Origin: Afifella aestuarii
GTDB taxonomy: Bacteria; Pseudomonadota; Alphaproteobacteria; Rhizobiales; Afifellaceae
DNA: 64,000 nucleotides
Reading direction: 5' to 3'
NCBI RefSeq assembly: GCF_004023665.1
Contig: NZ_SAUF01000005.1
Location: 372,001 to 436,000 of the forward strand
In this document: piece after piece, positions 47,253 through 56,787 of the stretch
Numbering within the stretch: the stretch's first letter is position 1
Layout of the letters: each line of letters opens with the position of its first letter
Translations under genes and position numbers: made by a program
The notes under the pieces: model-generated
The model's input: only the letters and a program-made list of their open reading frames with translations
What the model was told of the DNA's origin: nothing
The model's database searches: none

Positions 47253-48770
47253 TCAGCTGTTGCCGACGCGAACCGGCTGCAGAAGAAAGGCCGGCACGTG
47301 ATCGCCGAAGCCAACGGGCTCCTCTTCGCGCTGCCTCTGCTGCTTGCCTTTCGACCGCCCGCTCTGCTGCGGCTTGTCGTTGCGCTGTGGCCGCGAATCC
47401 GGACGAGAACTCGCCTTGCTGTGCTCGGATTTCCCGTGCTCGGACTTGCTGTGACCCGACTTGATTTGGCCGGACCGGGCTTCGGTCGGTGCAGAACCCT
47501 CGCTTGCAGCAACCTCGTCCGCATCCGTCTTCGTTGCAGGCTTTGCGCTGCGCGAACGCTCTCGGCCGCCGCTCTTCCCGCGCCGCGAACTTGAGCGCCG
47601 CGGACGTTCGTCTTCGTCGTCTGCCTCCGGTTCGGCGGTTTCAAAGTCGGGAAGGGGCGGGATTTCGCGATGAATGAGCTTTTCGATCGCAGAGACGTAC
47701 TTTTTCTCTTCAGCTGTCATCAGCGTGAAGGAGCGACCCTTGCGCCCAGCCCGCCCCGTCCGGCCGATGCGGTGCACATAATCTTCCGCATGCGTCGGTA
47801 CGTCGAAATTGAAGATGTGGCTGACCGCCGGGATATCGAGGCCGCGGGCGGCGACGTCCGAGGCGACGAGAAGGCTGATGCGATTTTCGCGGAACGATTC
47901 CAGCGTCGCAAGCCGCGCATGCTGGTCCATATCGCCGTGCAGCGCCCCGGCTGAATAGCCATGCCGCCGGAGCGAACGCTCGAGCGTCGCAACATCGCGC
48001 TTGCGATTGCAGAAGATGATCGCGTTGGTGAGATCCTTCTCGCGATCGATCAAAGCCCGCAAAGCGACACGCTTCTCGTGCGGTTTGCGACCCGTGACGA
48101 CGGTGTGTTGGCTGACGTTTTCCGCAGTGCTGGACGGTCGGGAAACCTCCACCCGCTCCGGATTGGTCATGAACTTCGCCGCGAGCGTGGCGATTTCCTT
48201 CGGCATCGTCGCCGAGAAGAGAAGCGTCTGCGGTTTGCGCGTCGCCGTGATCAGGCTGACGATCCGCTCGATGTCGGGAATAAAGCCCATGTCGAGCATG
48301 CGGTCCGCCTCGTCGATGACGAGGACTTCGACACCTGTCAGAAGCAGCCGACCGCGCTCGAAATGATCGAGCAGGCGCCCCGGTGTCGCGATGAGAACGT
48401 CGGCACCCCGCGTCAGCTTCTTGTCCTGCTCATCGAAGGAGATGCCGCCGATGAGAAGCGCCACGGTGAGTTTGTGGTTGGCGCCATAGCCGGAGAAATT
48501 GTCTTCCACCTGTGCCGCGAGCTCGCGCGTCGGCTCAAGGATGAGCGTCCGCGGCATACGTGCGCGTGCACGACCGCGCTCCAGCAGCGTCAGCATAGGC
48601 AGTGTGAAGGACGCCGTCTTGCCCGTGCCTGTCTGGGCGAGGCCGAGGACGTCTCGTCCTGCCAGCACATGCGGGATTGCCGCCGCCTGAATGGGCGTCG
48701 GTTCGGTGTAGCCAACCGCGTGAACGGCCTGCAAAACCTTGTCGCTTAAACCTAGATTATCAAAGCTCAT
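47253..48770 (-). CDS. rhlE: DEAD-box RNA helicase (RhlE-like)
   Basis: A 505-residue ATP-dependent RNA helicase. Q motif YTEPTPIQAAAIP, motif I AQTGTGKTASF, Ia PTRELAAQ, Ib TPGRLLDHF, II VIDEADRMLDMG, III FSATMP, IV IIFCNRKRDV, V ARGLDIP and VI HRIGRTGRAGRKG are all intact in residues 1-380. The C-terminal 125 residues are low-complexity: an Arg/Ser-rich block, then a Lys-Ser-x-His run (SGHSKSEHGKSEHSKASS) and Gln/Arg-rich end, likely RNA-binding. ATG 48770 starts MSFDNLGLSDKV as usual. Roles may include ribosome assembly or cold growth. Confidence 0.95.
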   Translation of the reverse strand: MSFDNLGLSDKVLQAVHAVGYTEPTPIQAAAIPHVLAGRDVLGLAQTGTGKTASFTLPMLTLLERGRARARMPRTLILEPTRELAAQVEDNFSGYGANHKLTVALLIGGISFDEQDKKLTRGADVLIATPGRLLDHFERGRLLLTGVEVLVIDEADRMLDMGFIPDIERIVSLITATRKPQTLLFSATMPKEIATLAAKFMTNPERVEVSRPSSTAENVSQHTVVTGRKPHEKRVALRALIDREKDLTNAIIFCNRKRDVATLERSLRRHGYSAGALHGDMDQHARLATLESFRENRISLLVASDVAARGLDIPAVSHIFNFDVPTHAEDYVHRIGRTGRAGRKGRSFTLMTAEEKKYVSAIEKLIHREIPPLPDFETAEPEADDEDERPRRSSSRRGKSGGRERSRSAKPATKTDADEVAASEGSAPTEARSGQIKSGHSKSEHGKSEHSKASSRPDSRPQRNDKPQQSGRSKGKQQRQREEEPVGFGDHVPAFLLQPVRVGNS

Positions 48771-49322
48771 GGGAAATTTCGCGCCCGGCGGAAAACTTCT
48801 CAACGTCGGGCTTGTTTACACGAGGCGCACCATAGGTGCCATGCGACATGTGTCAAGCAAGCGGTTGAGCTGGCATGCTTTCGTCCTCCGCGCATTTTCG
48901 TTGAGCCCCTCCTGGGGCAGCGCACCCAGAGCCAATTGCGATGGAATGGCCCCGAATTAGGTGTTGAAGTTGCCTCTGTTTTGAGAGGTCCTTGGAGGCT
49001 TTTTCCTTAATACGCCTTCGTCCGAGACCTTGATGATAGCAAAAGTCGCAAGACGCTACCGAATAAACATTGTAGGATCATCGTTATGCTAAAAATAGAC
49101 TTCGCCAAAAATCCGGTCGGTTTCTGCCACAATGTGGCGGGAAAAGGGTGTATTAACTTATCGTTCACAGTTTGCCGCCGTACATTAACGTTCGTTAACA
49201 ATAAACAGCTGGTTTGAAAGCCTCCCACTGTTGCGTTTCGGCGACAGACAGGACCGTCGCGCTTTGCTAAATGAACTCTTGGCAAAGGGGAGCCTTACAG
49301 TTTTCCCGCAATGGAGTACCAC
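48771..49322. other. 552-bp divergent intergenic region between rhlE and the outer-membrane protein gene
   Basis: Contains the rhlE promoter at its left end. On the plus strand, GCCTC (48972-48976) and GAGGC (48995-48999) followed by five T form a terminator-like structure that no listed gene explains. The right half is AT-richer, with an inverted repeat TTAACG-TTCGTTAA around 49185-49198, and probably carries the porin-like gene's promoter, which I could not place. Confidence 0.45.
48829..48856 (-). promoter_or_regulatory. Predicted rhlE promoter
   Basis: On the minus strand a perfect -35 TTGACA (48856-48851), a 16-base spacer, and TATGGT (48834-48829) as -10. Transcription would begin about 50 bases upstream of the rhlE ATG. 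Confidence 0.5.
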
Positions 49323-50051
49323 ATGAAAAAGATCCTTCTCGCGAGCGCCGCGGTTGCCCTGATGGGCGGTTCCGCCCTCGCAGCGGATTTGCCGACCTAT
49401 GAGCCGGCTCCCGTCGCAACGCCGGTTGCCACCCCGACCTACAACTGGTCCGGCGGCTATGTCGGTCTTCAGACTGGCTGGGCGTGGTCGAACGTCGACA
49501 CCGACTTCAATTACGGTGGCACGACGGTCGGCGGTTTTGATTTCGACAGCGACGGCTGGACGGCCGGTGTTGCCGCAGGTTGGGACTACCAGTGGAACTG
49601 GGCCGTCCTCGGCGTGCGCGGCGACATCAACTGGCTTGACGTCGATGGCGACGGCAACCGTGACACCGTTGTCAACGGCATGGACGCCAACTGGCTCGCC
49701 AGCTTGACGGCCCGCGCCGGTGTCGGCATGGACCGCTTCCATCCGTATGTCCTCGGTGGTGTTGCCTACGTCGATTATGACCACAGCAACTCTTACACCG
49801 ACGGCACTGTTGTCTATGGCGACAGCGACGACGATGGCGACTTCGGCTGGACGCTCGGTGCCGGCATCGAGGTTGCGGTCACCGACAACATCTCGGTCTC
49901 GGGTGAGTATCGCCACTACTGGTTCGACGACAAGTCGATCGGTTATGCGGACGGCTCGAGCGTCGATTTCGACACCGACATGGACACCTTCATGGTTGGT
50001 GTGAACTGGCGCTTTGGCGGCCCGAGCGGCTCGGTGATGGCCAACTACTAA
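49323..50051 (+). CDS. Outer-membrane beta-barrel protein (Omp25/RopB-like)
   Basis: A 242-residue outer-membrane protein. Signal peptide with cleavage after SALA at residue 20, then a short Pro-rich stretch, WSGGYVGLQTGWAW, and alternating strands with many Asp, Gly and aromatic residues; loops such as DVDGDGNRD and YGDSDDDGDFG are acidic and might bind divalent metal. The end, DTFMVGVNWRFGG, is a typical last strand. GGAG lies ahead of the ATG. Strong codon bias and a strong terminator suggest high expression. The acidic loops are unusual for the family and could be an adaptation to salt. Confidence 0.88.
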   Translation: MKKILLASAAVALMGGSALAADLPTYEPAPVATPVATPTYNWSGGYVGLQTGWAWSNVDTDFNYGGTTVGGFDFDSDGWTAGVAAGWDYQWNWAVLGVRGDINWLDVDGDGNRDTVVNGMDANWLASLTARAGVGMDRFHPYVLGGVAYVDYDHSNSYTDGTVVYGDSDDDGDFGWTLGAGIEVAVTDNISVSGEYRHYWFDDKSIGYADGSSVDFDTDMDTFMVGVNWRFGGPSGSVMANY

Positions 50052-50073
50052 TTCTCGCTTCCGAGCGAGTGCG

Positions 50074-50105
50074 AAACCGGCGGCTTCGGCCGCCGGTTTT
50101 TTTTT
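50074..50105 (+). terminator. Intrinsic terminator after the outer-membrane protein gene
   Basis: Eleven-base-pair stem (AAACCGGCGGC / GCCGCCGGTTT) with a stable TTCG tetraloop and a run of nine T. The rest of the gap to parE (50106-50290) holds nothing I can support. Confidence 0.93.
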
Positions 50106-50290
50106 GTGCATCACGGTGTGTCGTGAGGAGAGGTTTTGCGGGCGCCTCGCGCAGGCCTGGGACCCGCCCCGTCGCATCGATCGAGATGATTTGCCCGGCC
50201 GCTGCATCGCGCTCGAATGCAGCGTCGACACGCCGGATATCGGGCTTGCTCCGAACCGCTTTGTGAAGCGAGAGCCGCGCTCGGGCGGGC

Positions 50291-52330
50291 CTAGATGTCG
50301 AGATCCGGCGGTGCGAAAGCCGCGCGCTCTTGGATGAAGGCGAAGCGTGCTTCGGGCTTGTTGCCCATGAGCTGTGTCACGGTGGCGCGAACCGCCTGAG
50401 CTTCGTCTTCAACGACACCGACGCGCAAAAGCGTGCGGCGGGCCGGGTCCATCGTCGTCTCTTTGAGCTGCGCCGGCATCATCTCGCCGAGGCCTTTGAA
50501 GCGGCTCACCTCAACCTTTCCGCGGCTTGAGAACTCGGTTCGCATCAGTTCGTCGCGATGAGCTTCGTCGCGGGCGTAGAGAACCTTTCCGCCTTGCGAA
50601 AGCCGGAAGAGAGGAGGGACCGCGAGAAACACGCGTCCCTGCCGGATTGCCTCCGGCATTTCACGATAGAAGAACGTGATGAGGAGGGACGCGATATGCG
50701 CGCCGTCCACATCGGCGTCGGTCATGATGATGATCTTGCCGTAACGCAGATCCTGCTCGCGGTAGCGCGAGCCGGTGCCGCATCCGAGCGCCTGGATCAG
50801 GTCCGAGAGCTGCTGATTCTGAGAAAGCTTTTCGCGCCCGGCGCTTGCCACGTTGAGGATCTTGCCCCGGAGCGGGAGAATTGCCTGCGTGCGCCGGTTA
50901 CGGGCCTGTTTGGCGGAGCCTCCGGCCGAATCGCCCTCCACGATGAAGAGCTCGGTATCGTCGCGGTCGCTCGCGGAGCAATCGGCAAGCTTGCCCGGAA
51001 GGCGGAGTTTGCGGGTCGCGGTCTTGCGGGAGATTTCTTTTTCACGGCGTCGGCGCAGGCGCTCTTCGGCGCGGTCCACCACCCAGTCGAGAAGGTTTGC
51101 CGATTGGTTCGGTGATGCGGCGAGCCAATGATCGAACGCATCGCGAATGGCGGCGTCGACGATGCGGGATGCTTCGCCAGTTGCGAGCCGGTCCTTGGTC
51201 TGACCGACGAATTCCGGTTCGCGGATGAACACCGAGAGCATGCCGCCCATCGAGGTCATGATATCGTCGGAGGTGATCTGGGCCGCGCGCTTGTTGCCGA
51301 TAAGCTCGCCATAGCCCTTAAGGCTGCGCAGGAGCGCGGTGCGCAACCCTGCTTCGTGCGTGCCGCCTTCAGGCGTCGGCACCGTGTTGCAGTAGGAGCT
51401 CAGGAAACCGTCGCCGGCAAACCAGGCCAAGGCCCATTCGACGGCCCCATGCCCGCCCGGACGTTCCGTGCGGCCGGAAAAAATGTCTCCGACTCGGGTC
51501 TCTCCGGCGAGCGTAGCGTCGAGATAATCGCGCAGCCCATCCGGAAAATGGAAGACGGCCTTCTCCGGCACTTCGCTCTTCGGATCGATAAGGGACGAAG
51601 GGCAGTTCCAGCGGATTTCGACCCCGCCGAAGAGATAGGCCTTCGATCGCGCCATCTCGTGCAAACGCTTGGGATCAAACGTGATCTCGGTGCCGAAGAT
51701 TTCCGGATCCGGGCGGAAACGGATGCGCGTGCCGCGGCGATTCGGGGCGTCGCCGGCTTCTTCCAGCGGGCCGAGCGGCTTGCCGCGCGAAAAAATCTGT
51801 CGGTAGAGCTTGCGATTGCGCGCAACCTCCACCTCGAGTTTTTCCGACAGGGCATTGACGACGGAGACGCCGACCCCGTGCAATCCGCCGGAGGTTTCAT
51901 AGACCTTCGAATTGAACTTTCCGCCGGCATGCAGCGTCGTCATGATGACTTCGAGCGCGGACCTGTCGGGGAATTTCGGATGCCTGTCGACGGGGATTCC
52001 GCGGCCATTGTCGGTGACGGTCAGGAATCCTTCGGTGTCGAGCTCGACCTCGATCCAACTGGCGTGGCCGCCCACGGCCTCGTCCATCGAATTGTCGATC
52101 ACCTCGGCAAAGAGATGGTGGAAAGCCTTCTCGTCGGTGCCGCCGATATACATGCCCGGCCGGCGCCGGACCGGCTCCAAGCCCTCCAAGACCTCGATGT
52201 CGGTGGCGGAATAGCCCGACGCCGGAGCGCTCGCCTCACGCGCCTTGCGGCGGCGCGGGGTCCGCTCGGTGGGCGTTTTTGTGCCGGAGGGCTTGCTGGC
52301 GCTCGAAAAAAGATCCTCGGCTCGGTCCAT
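50291..52330 (-). CDS. parE: DNA topoisomerase IV subunit B
   Basis: ParE, ATPase half of topoisomerase IV, which unlinks replicated chromosomes. The 679-residue product has the GHKL ATP site ([43 protein letters not shown]), the transducer with QTKDRL, and the TOPRIM domain with [10 protein letters not shown] and [14 protein letters not shown] 52330 gives MDRAEDLF, like rhizobial ParE; ATG 52369 would add 13 residues. Confidence 0.95.
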   Translation of the reverse strand: MDRAEDLFSSASKPSGTKTPTERTPRRRKAREASAPASGYSATDIEVLEGLEPVRRRPGMYIGGTDEKAFHHLFAEVIDNSMDEAVGGHASWIEVELDTEGFLTVTDNGRGIPVDRHPKFPDRSALEVIMTTLHAGGKFNSKVYETSGGLHGVGVSVVNALSEKLEVEVARNRKLYRQIFSRGKPLGPLEEAGDAPNRRGTRIRFRPDPEIFGTEITFDPKRLHEMARSKAYLFGGVEIRWNCPSSLIDPKSEVPEKAVFHFPDGLRDYLDATLAGETRVGDIFSGRTERPGGHGAVEWALAWFAGDGFLSSYCNTVPTPEGGTHEAGLRTALLRSLKGYGELIGNKRAAQITSDDIMTSMGGMLSVFIREPEFVGQTKDRLATGEASRIVDAAIRDAFDHWLAASPNQSANLLDWVVDRAEERLRRRREKEISRKTATRKLRLPGKLADCSASDRDDTELFIVEGDSAGGSAKQARNRRTQAILPLRGKILNVASAGREKLSQNQQLSDLIQALGCGTGSRYREQDLRYGKIIIMTDADVDGAHIASLLITFFYREMPEAIRQGRVFLAVPPLFRLSQGGKVLYARDEAHRDELMRTEFSSRGKVEVSRFKGLGEMMPAQLKETTMDPARRTLLRVGVVEDEAQAVRATVTQLMGNKPEARFAFIQERAAFAPPDLDI

Positions 52331-52787
52331 GCTTCTGCCTTGATGCGAATCGGGTGGCGATGTTGCCATGGTCTCGGCCTTGCGGCGACGTGACCCTACT
52401 CCATGCGCAGCCGCAGAGAAGCGACCGCAGAGCATGCCGCTATCGATGCGCCTTCAAGCGCTTGGTTTCAAGGGCAGCGCGCAGCTCGGCTTGCAACCGG
52501 TGGAGAACCGGAGGTGGACGACCGACAGGGCAAAGGAAGCCTTTTCGGATGCGCGCGATGAACCTAGCCGGCCATCCACCTGGACCGCCTAAAGATAGAG
52601 CAGATTCGTTAACGGTGCTGTGCCGTTTGCGACACATCTGCCTAGAAACTCGGCCTGCGCCAATTTAGCCGACCATGCCTCATCTCCCGCCGGCAGTCGG
52701 GACGAGACCACAGGGGCTTGCCAAAACCGAGGACGTCACTCTGGCTCTGCCGTTTCGTTGGGAGGTGGCCCAATTCGCGCGCGCAAC
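52331..52787. other. Intergenic region between parE and glnA terminator
   Basis: About 460 bases, upstream of parE on the minus strand. Short open frames exist but none has a ribosome site, family signature or codon pattern I can support. I see no RNA gene. Confidence 0.4.
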
Positions 52788-52815
52788 AAAAAGGGGAGGC
52801 GGTGACCGCCTCCCC
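52788..52815 (-). terminator. Intrinsic terminator of glnA
   Basis: On the minus strand, a perfect ten-base-pair stem (GGGGAGGCGG / CCGCCTCCCC, loop of three) followed by five T, 36 bases after the glnA stop. Confidence 0.93.
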
Positions 52816-52850
52816 AAAGTGCTTTCGATGATGGCTCTGAGCCCGAAGGG

Positions 52851-54260
52851 TCAGACCGAGTAGTACATCTCGAACTCGATCGGATGCGGGGTCTGCTCGT
52901 AGCGGATGTTCTGCTCGCGCAGGAGGTCGAGATAGGCCTCGATCTGATCCTCGTCGAAGACGCCACCGGCCGTCAGGAAGTCGTGATCGGCTTCGAGCGA
53001 AGAGATGGCTTCACGCAGCGAGCCGCAAACCGTCGGGATGTCCTTCAGCTCCTCCGGCGGCAGATCGTAGAGGTCCTTGTCCATCGGGTCGCCCGGATGG
53101 ATCCGGTTCTTGATGCCGTCGAGGCCGGCCATCAGCATGGCGGAGAAGGCGAGATACGGGTTCGCCGCCGGATCCGGGAAGCGGATCTCCATGCGCTTCG
53201 CCTTCGGCGAATTGGTGTACGGGATACGGCAGGAGGCCGAGCGGTTGCGCGCCGAATAGGCGAGCAGCACCGGAGCCTCGTAGCCCGGGACCAGACGCTT
53301 ATAGGAGTTGGTGGTCGGGTTCGTGAAGGCGTTGAGTGCCTTGGCGTGCTTCAGGATGCCACCGATGTAGAAGAGGCATTCTTCCGAAAGATCGGCGTAC
53401 TGGTTGCCGGCGAATACCGGGTTGCCGTCCTTCCAGATCGACTGGTGGCAGTGCATGCCGGTGCCGTTGTCGCCAAAGACCGGCTTCGGCATGAAGGTCG
53501 CCGTCTTGCCGTAGGCCGCGGCCGTCTGATGGATGCAGTATTTGTAGATCTGCAGCTTGTCGGCGACGCGCACGAGCGTGTCGAACTTCATGCCGAGCTC
53601 ATGCTGAGCGGAACCGACCTCGTGATGGTGCTTTTCGACGTCGACGCCCATCTCGGCCATGTACATCAGCATGTCGGAGCGCAGGTCCTGGGCCGAATCG
53701 ATCGGCGGCACCGGGAAATAACCGCCCTTGGTGCGCACGCGGTGGCCCATATTGCCGCCTTCGTACTCCGTCCACTGGTTCGTGGGCAGCTCGATGGAAT
53801 CGAGCAGGAAGCCGGTGTTGTAAGGCGTGCAGGAGAAGCGCACGTCGTCGAAGATGAAGAATTCCGCTTCCGGACCGAAAAAGGCGGTGTCGCCGACGCC
53901 GGTCGACTGCAGATAGGCGAGGGCCTTCTTCGCCGTAGTGCGCGGGTCGCGGTTGTAGGGCTCGCCCGTGGACGGCTCCAGGATGTCGCAGAAGATGGCG
54001 AGCGTCGGCTGCGCGAAGAACGGGTCGATGACGGCGGTGTCGGGGTCCGGCATCAGCGTCATGTCGGACTCGTTGATGGCTTTCCAGCCGGCGATGGAGG
54101 ACCCATCGAACATGATGCCGTCGGCGAACATATCCTCGTCGACGATGGATACGTCCATGGTCACGTGCTGCATCTTACCGCGCGGGTCGGTGAAGCGCAG
54201 GTCGACATATTTCACATCGTTGTCTTTGATCGTTTTCAAGACATCGGAAGCATTGCTCAT
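52851..54260 (-). CDS. glnA: Glutamine synthetase type I
   Basis: GSI makes glutamine from glutamate, ammonia and ATP. The 469-residue protein shows [50 protein letters not shown] and, near the C-terminus, LYDLPPEE with the tyrosine that is adenylylated by GlnE, so it is the regulated beta-type enzyme. ATG 54260 with AAGGTG ahead is preferred to the GTG three codons before. It follows glnB by 69 bases, the usual glnB-glnA operon of alphaproteobacteria. Confidence 0.97.
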   Translation of the reverse strand: MSNASDVLKTIKDNDVKYVDLRFTDPRGKMQHVTMDVSIVDEDMFADGIMFDGSSIAGWKAINESDMTLMPDPDTAVIDPFFAQPTLAIFCDILEPSTGEPYNRDPRTTAKKALAYLQSTGVGDTAFFGPEAEFFIFDDVRFSCTPYNTGFLLDSIELPTNQWTEYEGGNMGHRVRTKGGYFPVPPIDSAQDLRSDMLMYMAEMGVDVEKHHHEVGSAQHELGMKFDTLVRVADKLQIYKYCIHQTAAAYGKTATFMPKPVFGDNGTGMHCHQSIWKDGNPVFAGNQYADLSEECLFYIGGILKHAKALNAFTNPTTNSYKRLVPGYEAPVLLAYSARNRSASCRIPYTNSPKAKRMEIRFPDPAANPYLAFSAMLMAGLDGIKNRIHPGDPMDKDLYDLPPEELKDIPTVCGSLREAISSLEADHDFLTAGGVFDEDQIEAYLDLLREQNIRYEQTPHPIEFEMYYSV

Positions 54261-54329
54261 GAGTGTCACCTTCTAAATGGAATGGGGAAAGGGTGCGGCC
54301 ATCGGAGAAGTGCCGGCCGCGACCGATCT

Positions 54330-54719
<390 letters not shown>

Positions 54720-54722
54720 TCA

Positions 54723-54737
54723 GCAGGAAGCGTGCCA
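54723..54737 (-). promoter_or_regulatory. Sigma54-type promoter of glnB-glnA
   Basis: On the minus strand TGGCAC-N5-CTGC, with the invariant GG and GC separated by exactly ten bases, 55 bases before the glnB start. glnBA operons are commonly NtrC/sigma54-controlled. No clear NtrC dyad was seen upstream. Confidence 0.6.
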
Positions 54738-54858
54738 GCCCGCTCTCGGCGGCGTGCGCATGGAAGACGAGGCGCCTGCCGCTGCCAAGGCTAATTTTGC
54801 GGCGACGGATGACCGCTTTTTCCCCATCGGCACGGCATAATAATGAGGCAACTGCACA

Positions 54859-56376
54859 ATGCGTGATCACTTCTCTGCCCGGGATGCTCTTCTCCTCCTC
54901 ACTCCGGAGGAAATGGGGCGCGCCGACCGCGCTGCGATGGACGCCGGAATTTCCGGCCCTTTGCTCATGGAGAACGCCGGCGCGGCGGTCGCAAAACATG
55001 CACAGGCCATGTGCCCGCACCGCGGGCATGTCCTCGTTCTGGCCGGGCCCGGCAACAACGGAGGCGACGGCTTCGTCGCCGCACGTTGTCTCGCCGAGCG
55101 CGGTTATCGTGTCCGCCTTGCGCTCCTCGGTTCCCGCGAAAAACTGTCAGGTGACGCGGCGAGCGCCGCTTCGCGCTGGCCGGGCGAGATCGAGCCGCTG
55201 TCGGCCGGGATCGATCTGTCCGCCGACCTCATCGTCGATGCGCTTTTCGGGGCGGGTCTCGGGCGGCCGATCGACGGGGAGGTGGCCGCTCTCGTCGAGG
55301 CGGTCAATGCGAGCGAACGACCGGTTTTGGCCGTCGACCTCCCAAGCGGCATCGATGGTCGTACCGGAGGCGTTCGCGGAGCGGCCTTCAAGGCGGCAAG
55401 GACCGTGACCTTCTTCCGCGAGAAGCCCGGACACCTCCTGTTGCCCGGGCGTCTCCATTGCGGGGAGATCCATGTGGCCGACATCGGCATCCCGGGCGCG
55501 GTGTTGCCGGGTCTTTCGCTCCGCCTGTGGCGCAATCATCCAGGCCTGTGGCGCACCGTTCTGCCGCTCCCGGGTGTGGAGGGACACAAATACGCCCGCG
55601 GCCATGCCGTCGTCGTCTCAGGGCCTGCCCATGCTACGGGAGCCGCGCGCCTGGCGGCGCGGGCCGCTCTGCGGGCGGGGGCGGGTCTCGTCAGTATGGC
55701 GGCGGAGGAAGATGCCATTCCGGCGCTTGCGGCCCATCTCACTGCAATCATGATCAAGAAGGCGGACGGCTCTGGAGGTCTGGCCGAGCTTCTTGCGGAT
55801 ACGCGCCTCAACGCCGTGGTGATCGGGCCGGGCGCCGGGGTGGGGAAGGCGACATGCGAACGTGTGATCGCCTGCCTGAAGAGCGAGGCGGCCGTCGTCC
55901 TCGACGCCGATGCCGTGACGAGCTTCAAGGAGTATCCCGGCAGGCTCTTCGATGCGATCGCAGGCCGCTCGGCTCCGGTCTTGATGACGCCGCATGCGGG
56001 CGAGTTTTCGCGGCTTTTTCCTGATCTCGCGGAGGAGGACGACAAGGTCGAGAAAGCACGCAAGGCCGCCGAGCGAGCCGGAGCGATCGTCATTCTCAAG
56101 GGCGCGGACACGGTCGTGGCCGCCCCTGACGGTCGGGCTGCGATTTCCGCGCAGGATGCTCCATGGCTCGCGACGGCCGGGACGGGCGACGTTCTCGCTG
56201 GCATGATCGCGGGGCTTGCCGCCCAAAGAATGCCGGCCTTCGAAGCCGCATGCGCCGCGGTGTGGATGCATGCCGATGCGGCAAACCGTTTTGGGCCGGG
56301 CCTGATTTCGGAAGATTTATCGGAGATGCTGCCCGCGGTGTGGTCGCAGCTCGCATCTGAATGCTGCGCTGATTAA
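54859..56376 (+). CDS. nnr: Bifunctional NAD(P)H-hydrate epimerase / ADP-dependent dehydratase
   Basis: A 505-residue repair enzyme that restores damaged, hydrated NAD(P)H. The N-terminal YjeF_N epimerase (about 10-215) has LAGPGNNGGDGFVAARCL and VDALFGAGLGRPIDG; the C-terminal ribokinase-like dehydratase (about 225-500) has LMTPHAGEFSRLFP, VILKGADTVV and TAGTGDVLAGMIAGLAA with the catalytic Asp. It starts divergent from glnB, 190 bases away. Confidence 0.94.
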   Translation: MRDHFSARDALLLLTPEEMGRADRAAMDAGISGPLLMENAGAAVAKHAQAMCPHRGHVLVLAGPGNNGGDGFVAARCLAERGYRVRLALLGSREKLSGDAASAASRWPGEIEPLSAGIDLSADLIVDALFGAGLGRPIDGEVAALVEAVNASERPVLAVDLPSGIDGRTGGVRGAAFKAARTVTFFREKPGHLLLPGRLHCGEIHVADIGIPGAVLPGLSLRLWRNHPGLWRTVLPLPGVEGHKYARGHAVVVSGPAHATGAARLAARAALRAGAGLVSMAAEEDAIPALAAHLTAIMIKKADGSGGLAELLADTRLNAVVIGPGAGVGKATCERVIACLKSEAAVVLDADAVTSFKEYPGRLFDAIAGRSAPVLMTPHAGEFSRLFPDLAEEDDKVEKARKAAERAGAIVILKGADTVVAAPDGRAAISAQDAPWLATAGTGDVLAGMIAGLAAQRMPAFEAACAAVWMHADAANRFGPGLISEDLSEMLPAVWSQLASECCAD

Positions 56377-56400
56377 CCACAGGCGAACCGGGGGATTTCG

Positions 56401-56530
56401 TTAAACTCCAGTTTACGCTAAGAGAGGACGTGTGGGCAGGTGACGTGATGTGTCGTCGGTTGCCACGGCAAGCTTCAAGACTCACTGCACAATGATTGGA
56501 CCTCAGCCCTCTTCGGAGGGCTTTTCTTTT
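56401..56530 (+). other. Inverted repeat and distant terminator; possible small RNA
   Basis: A perfect inverted repeat TAAACT-CC-AGTTTA (56402-56415) starts 25 bases after the nnr stop. An intrinsic terminator (seven-base-pair stem AGCCCTC / GAGGGCT, TTCG loop, T-rich tail, 56505-56530) lies 129 bases after the stop. The gap could be a long nnr 3' end or a small RNA of about 100 bases. Confidence 0.4.
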
Positions 56531-56613
56531 GGCGGTTGCGCGCCACCTTGTGCGCGGACAAAGACATGATATAGAGCCCCAACCTTGGCAGGGCGCGCCA
56601 GCTCTTGAAGGTG

Positions 56614-56698
56614 GCGGGCGTGGTGGAACTGGTAGACACGCTTGGTTTAGGTCCAAGTGCCTAACAGCTTGGGGGTTCGAGTCCCTCCGCCCGCACCA
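56614..56698 (+). tRNA. tRNA-Leu (anticodon UAG)
   Basis: Acceptor GCGGGCG pairs with CGCCCGC, anticodon loop TTTAGGT gives anticodon TAG, there is a class-II variable arm (TGCCTAACAGC region), T-loop GTTCGAGTC, and an encoded CCA at 56696-56698. Confidence 0.96.
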
Positions 56699-56787
56699 CG
56701 TCACCCGACGCTTGACGGCGCGAACCGCTTACATCTCAACTTCAGGCAATCAAGCGGCGAGTTTCGCCTGAGCATCAGGAAGCGACA

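Noticed and set aside
49185-49199. CtrA-like site TTAA....TTAAC upstream of the outer-membrane gene
   Set aside because: The spacing between half-sites is six bases, not the seven of the CtrA consensus, so I do not call it.
52440-52637. Small minus-strand gene between parE and glnA
   Set aside because: No ribosome-binding site, no hydrophobic or family pattern; 65 codons open by chance are expected at this GC content.
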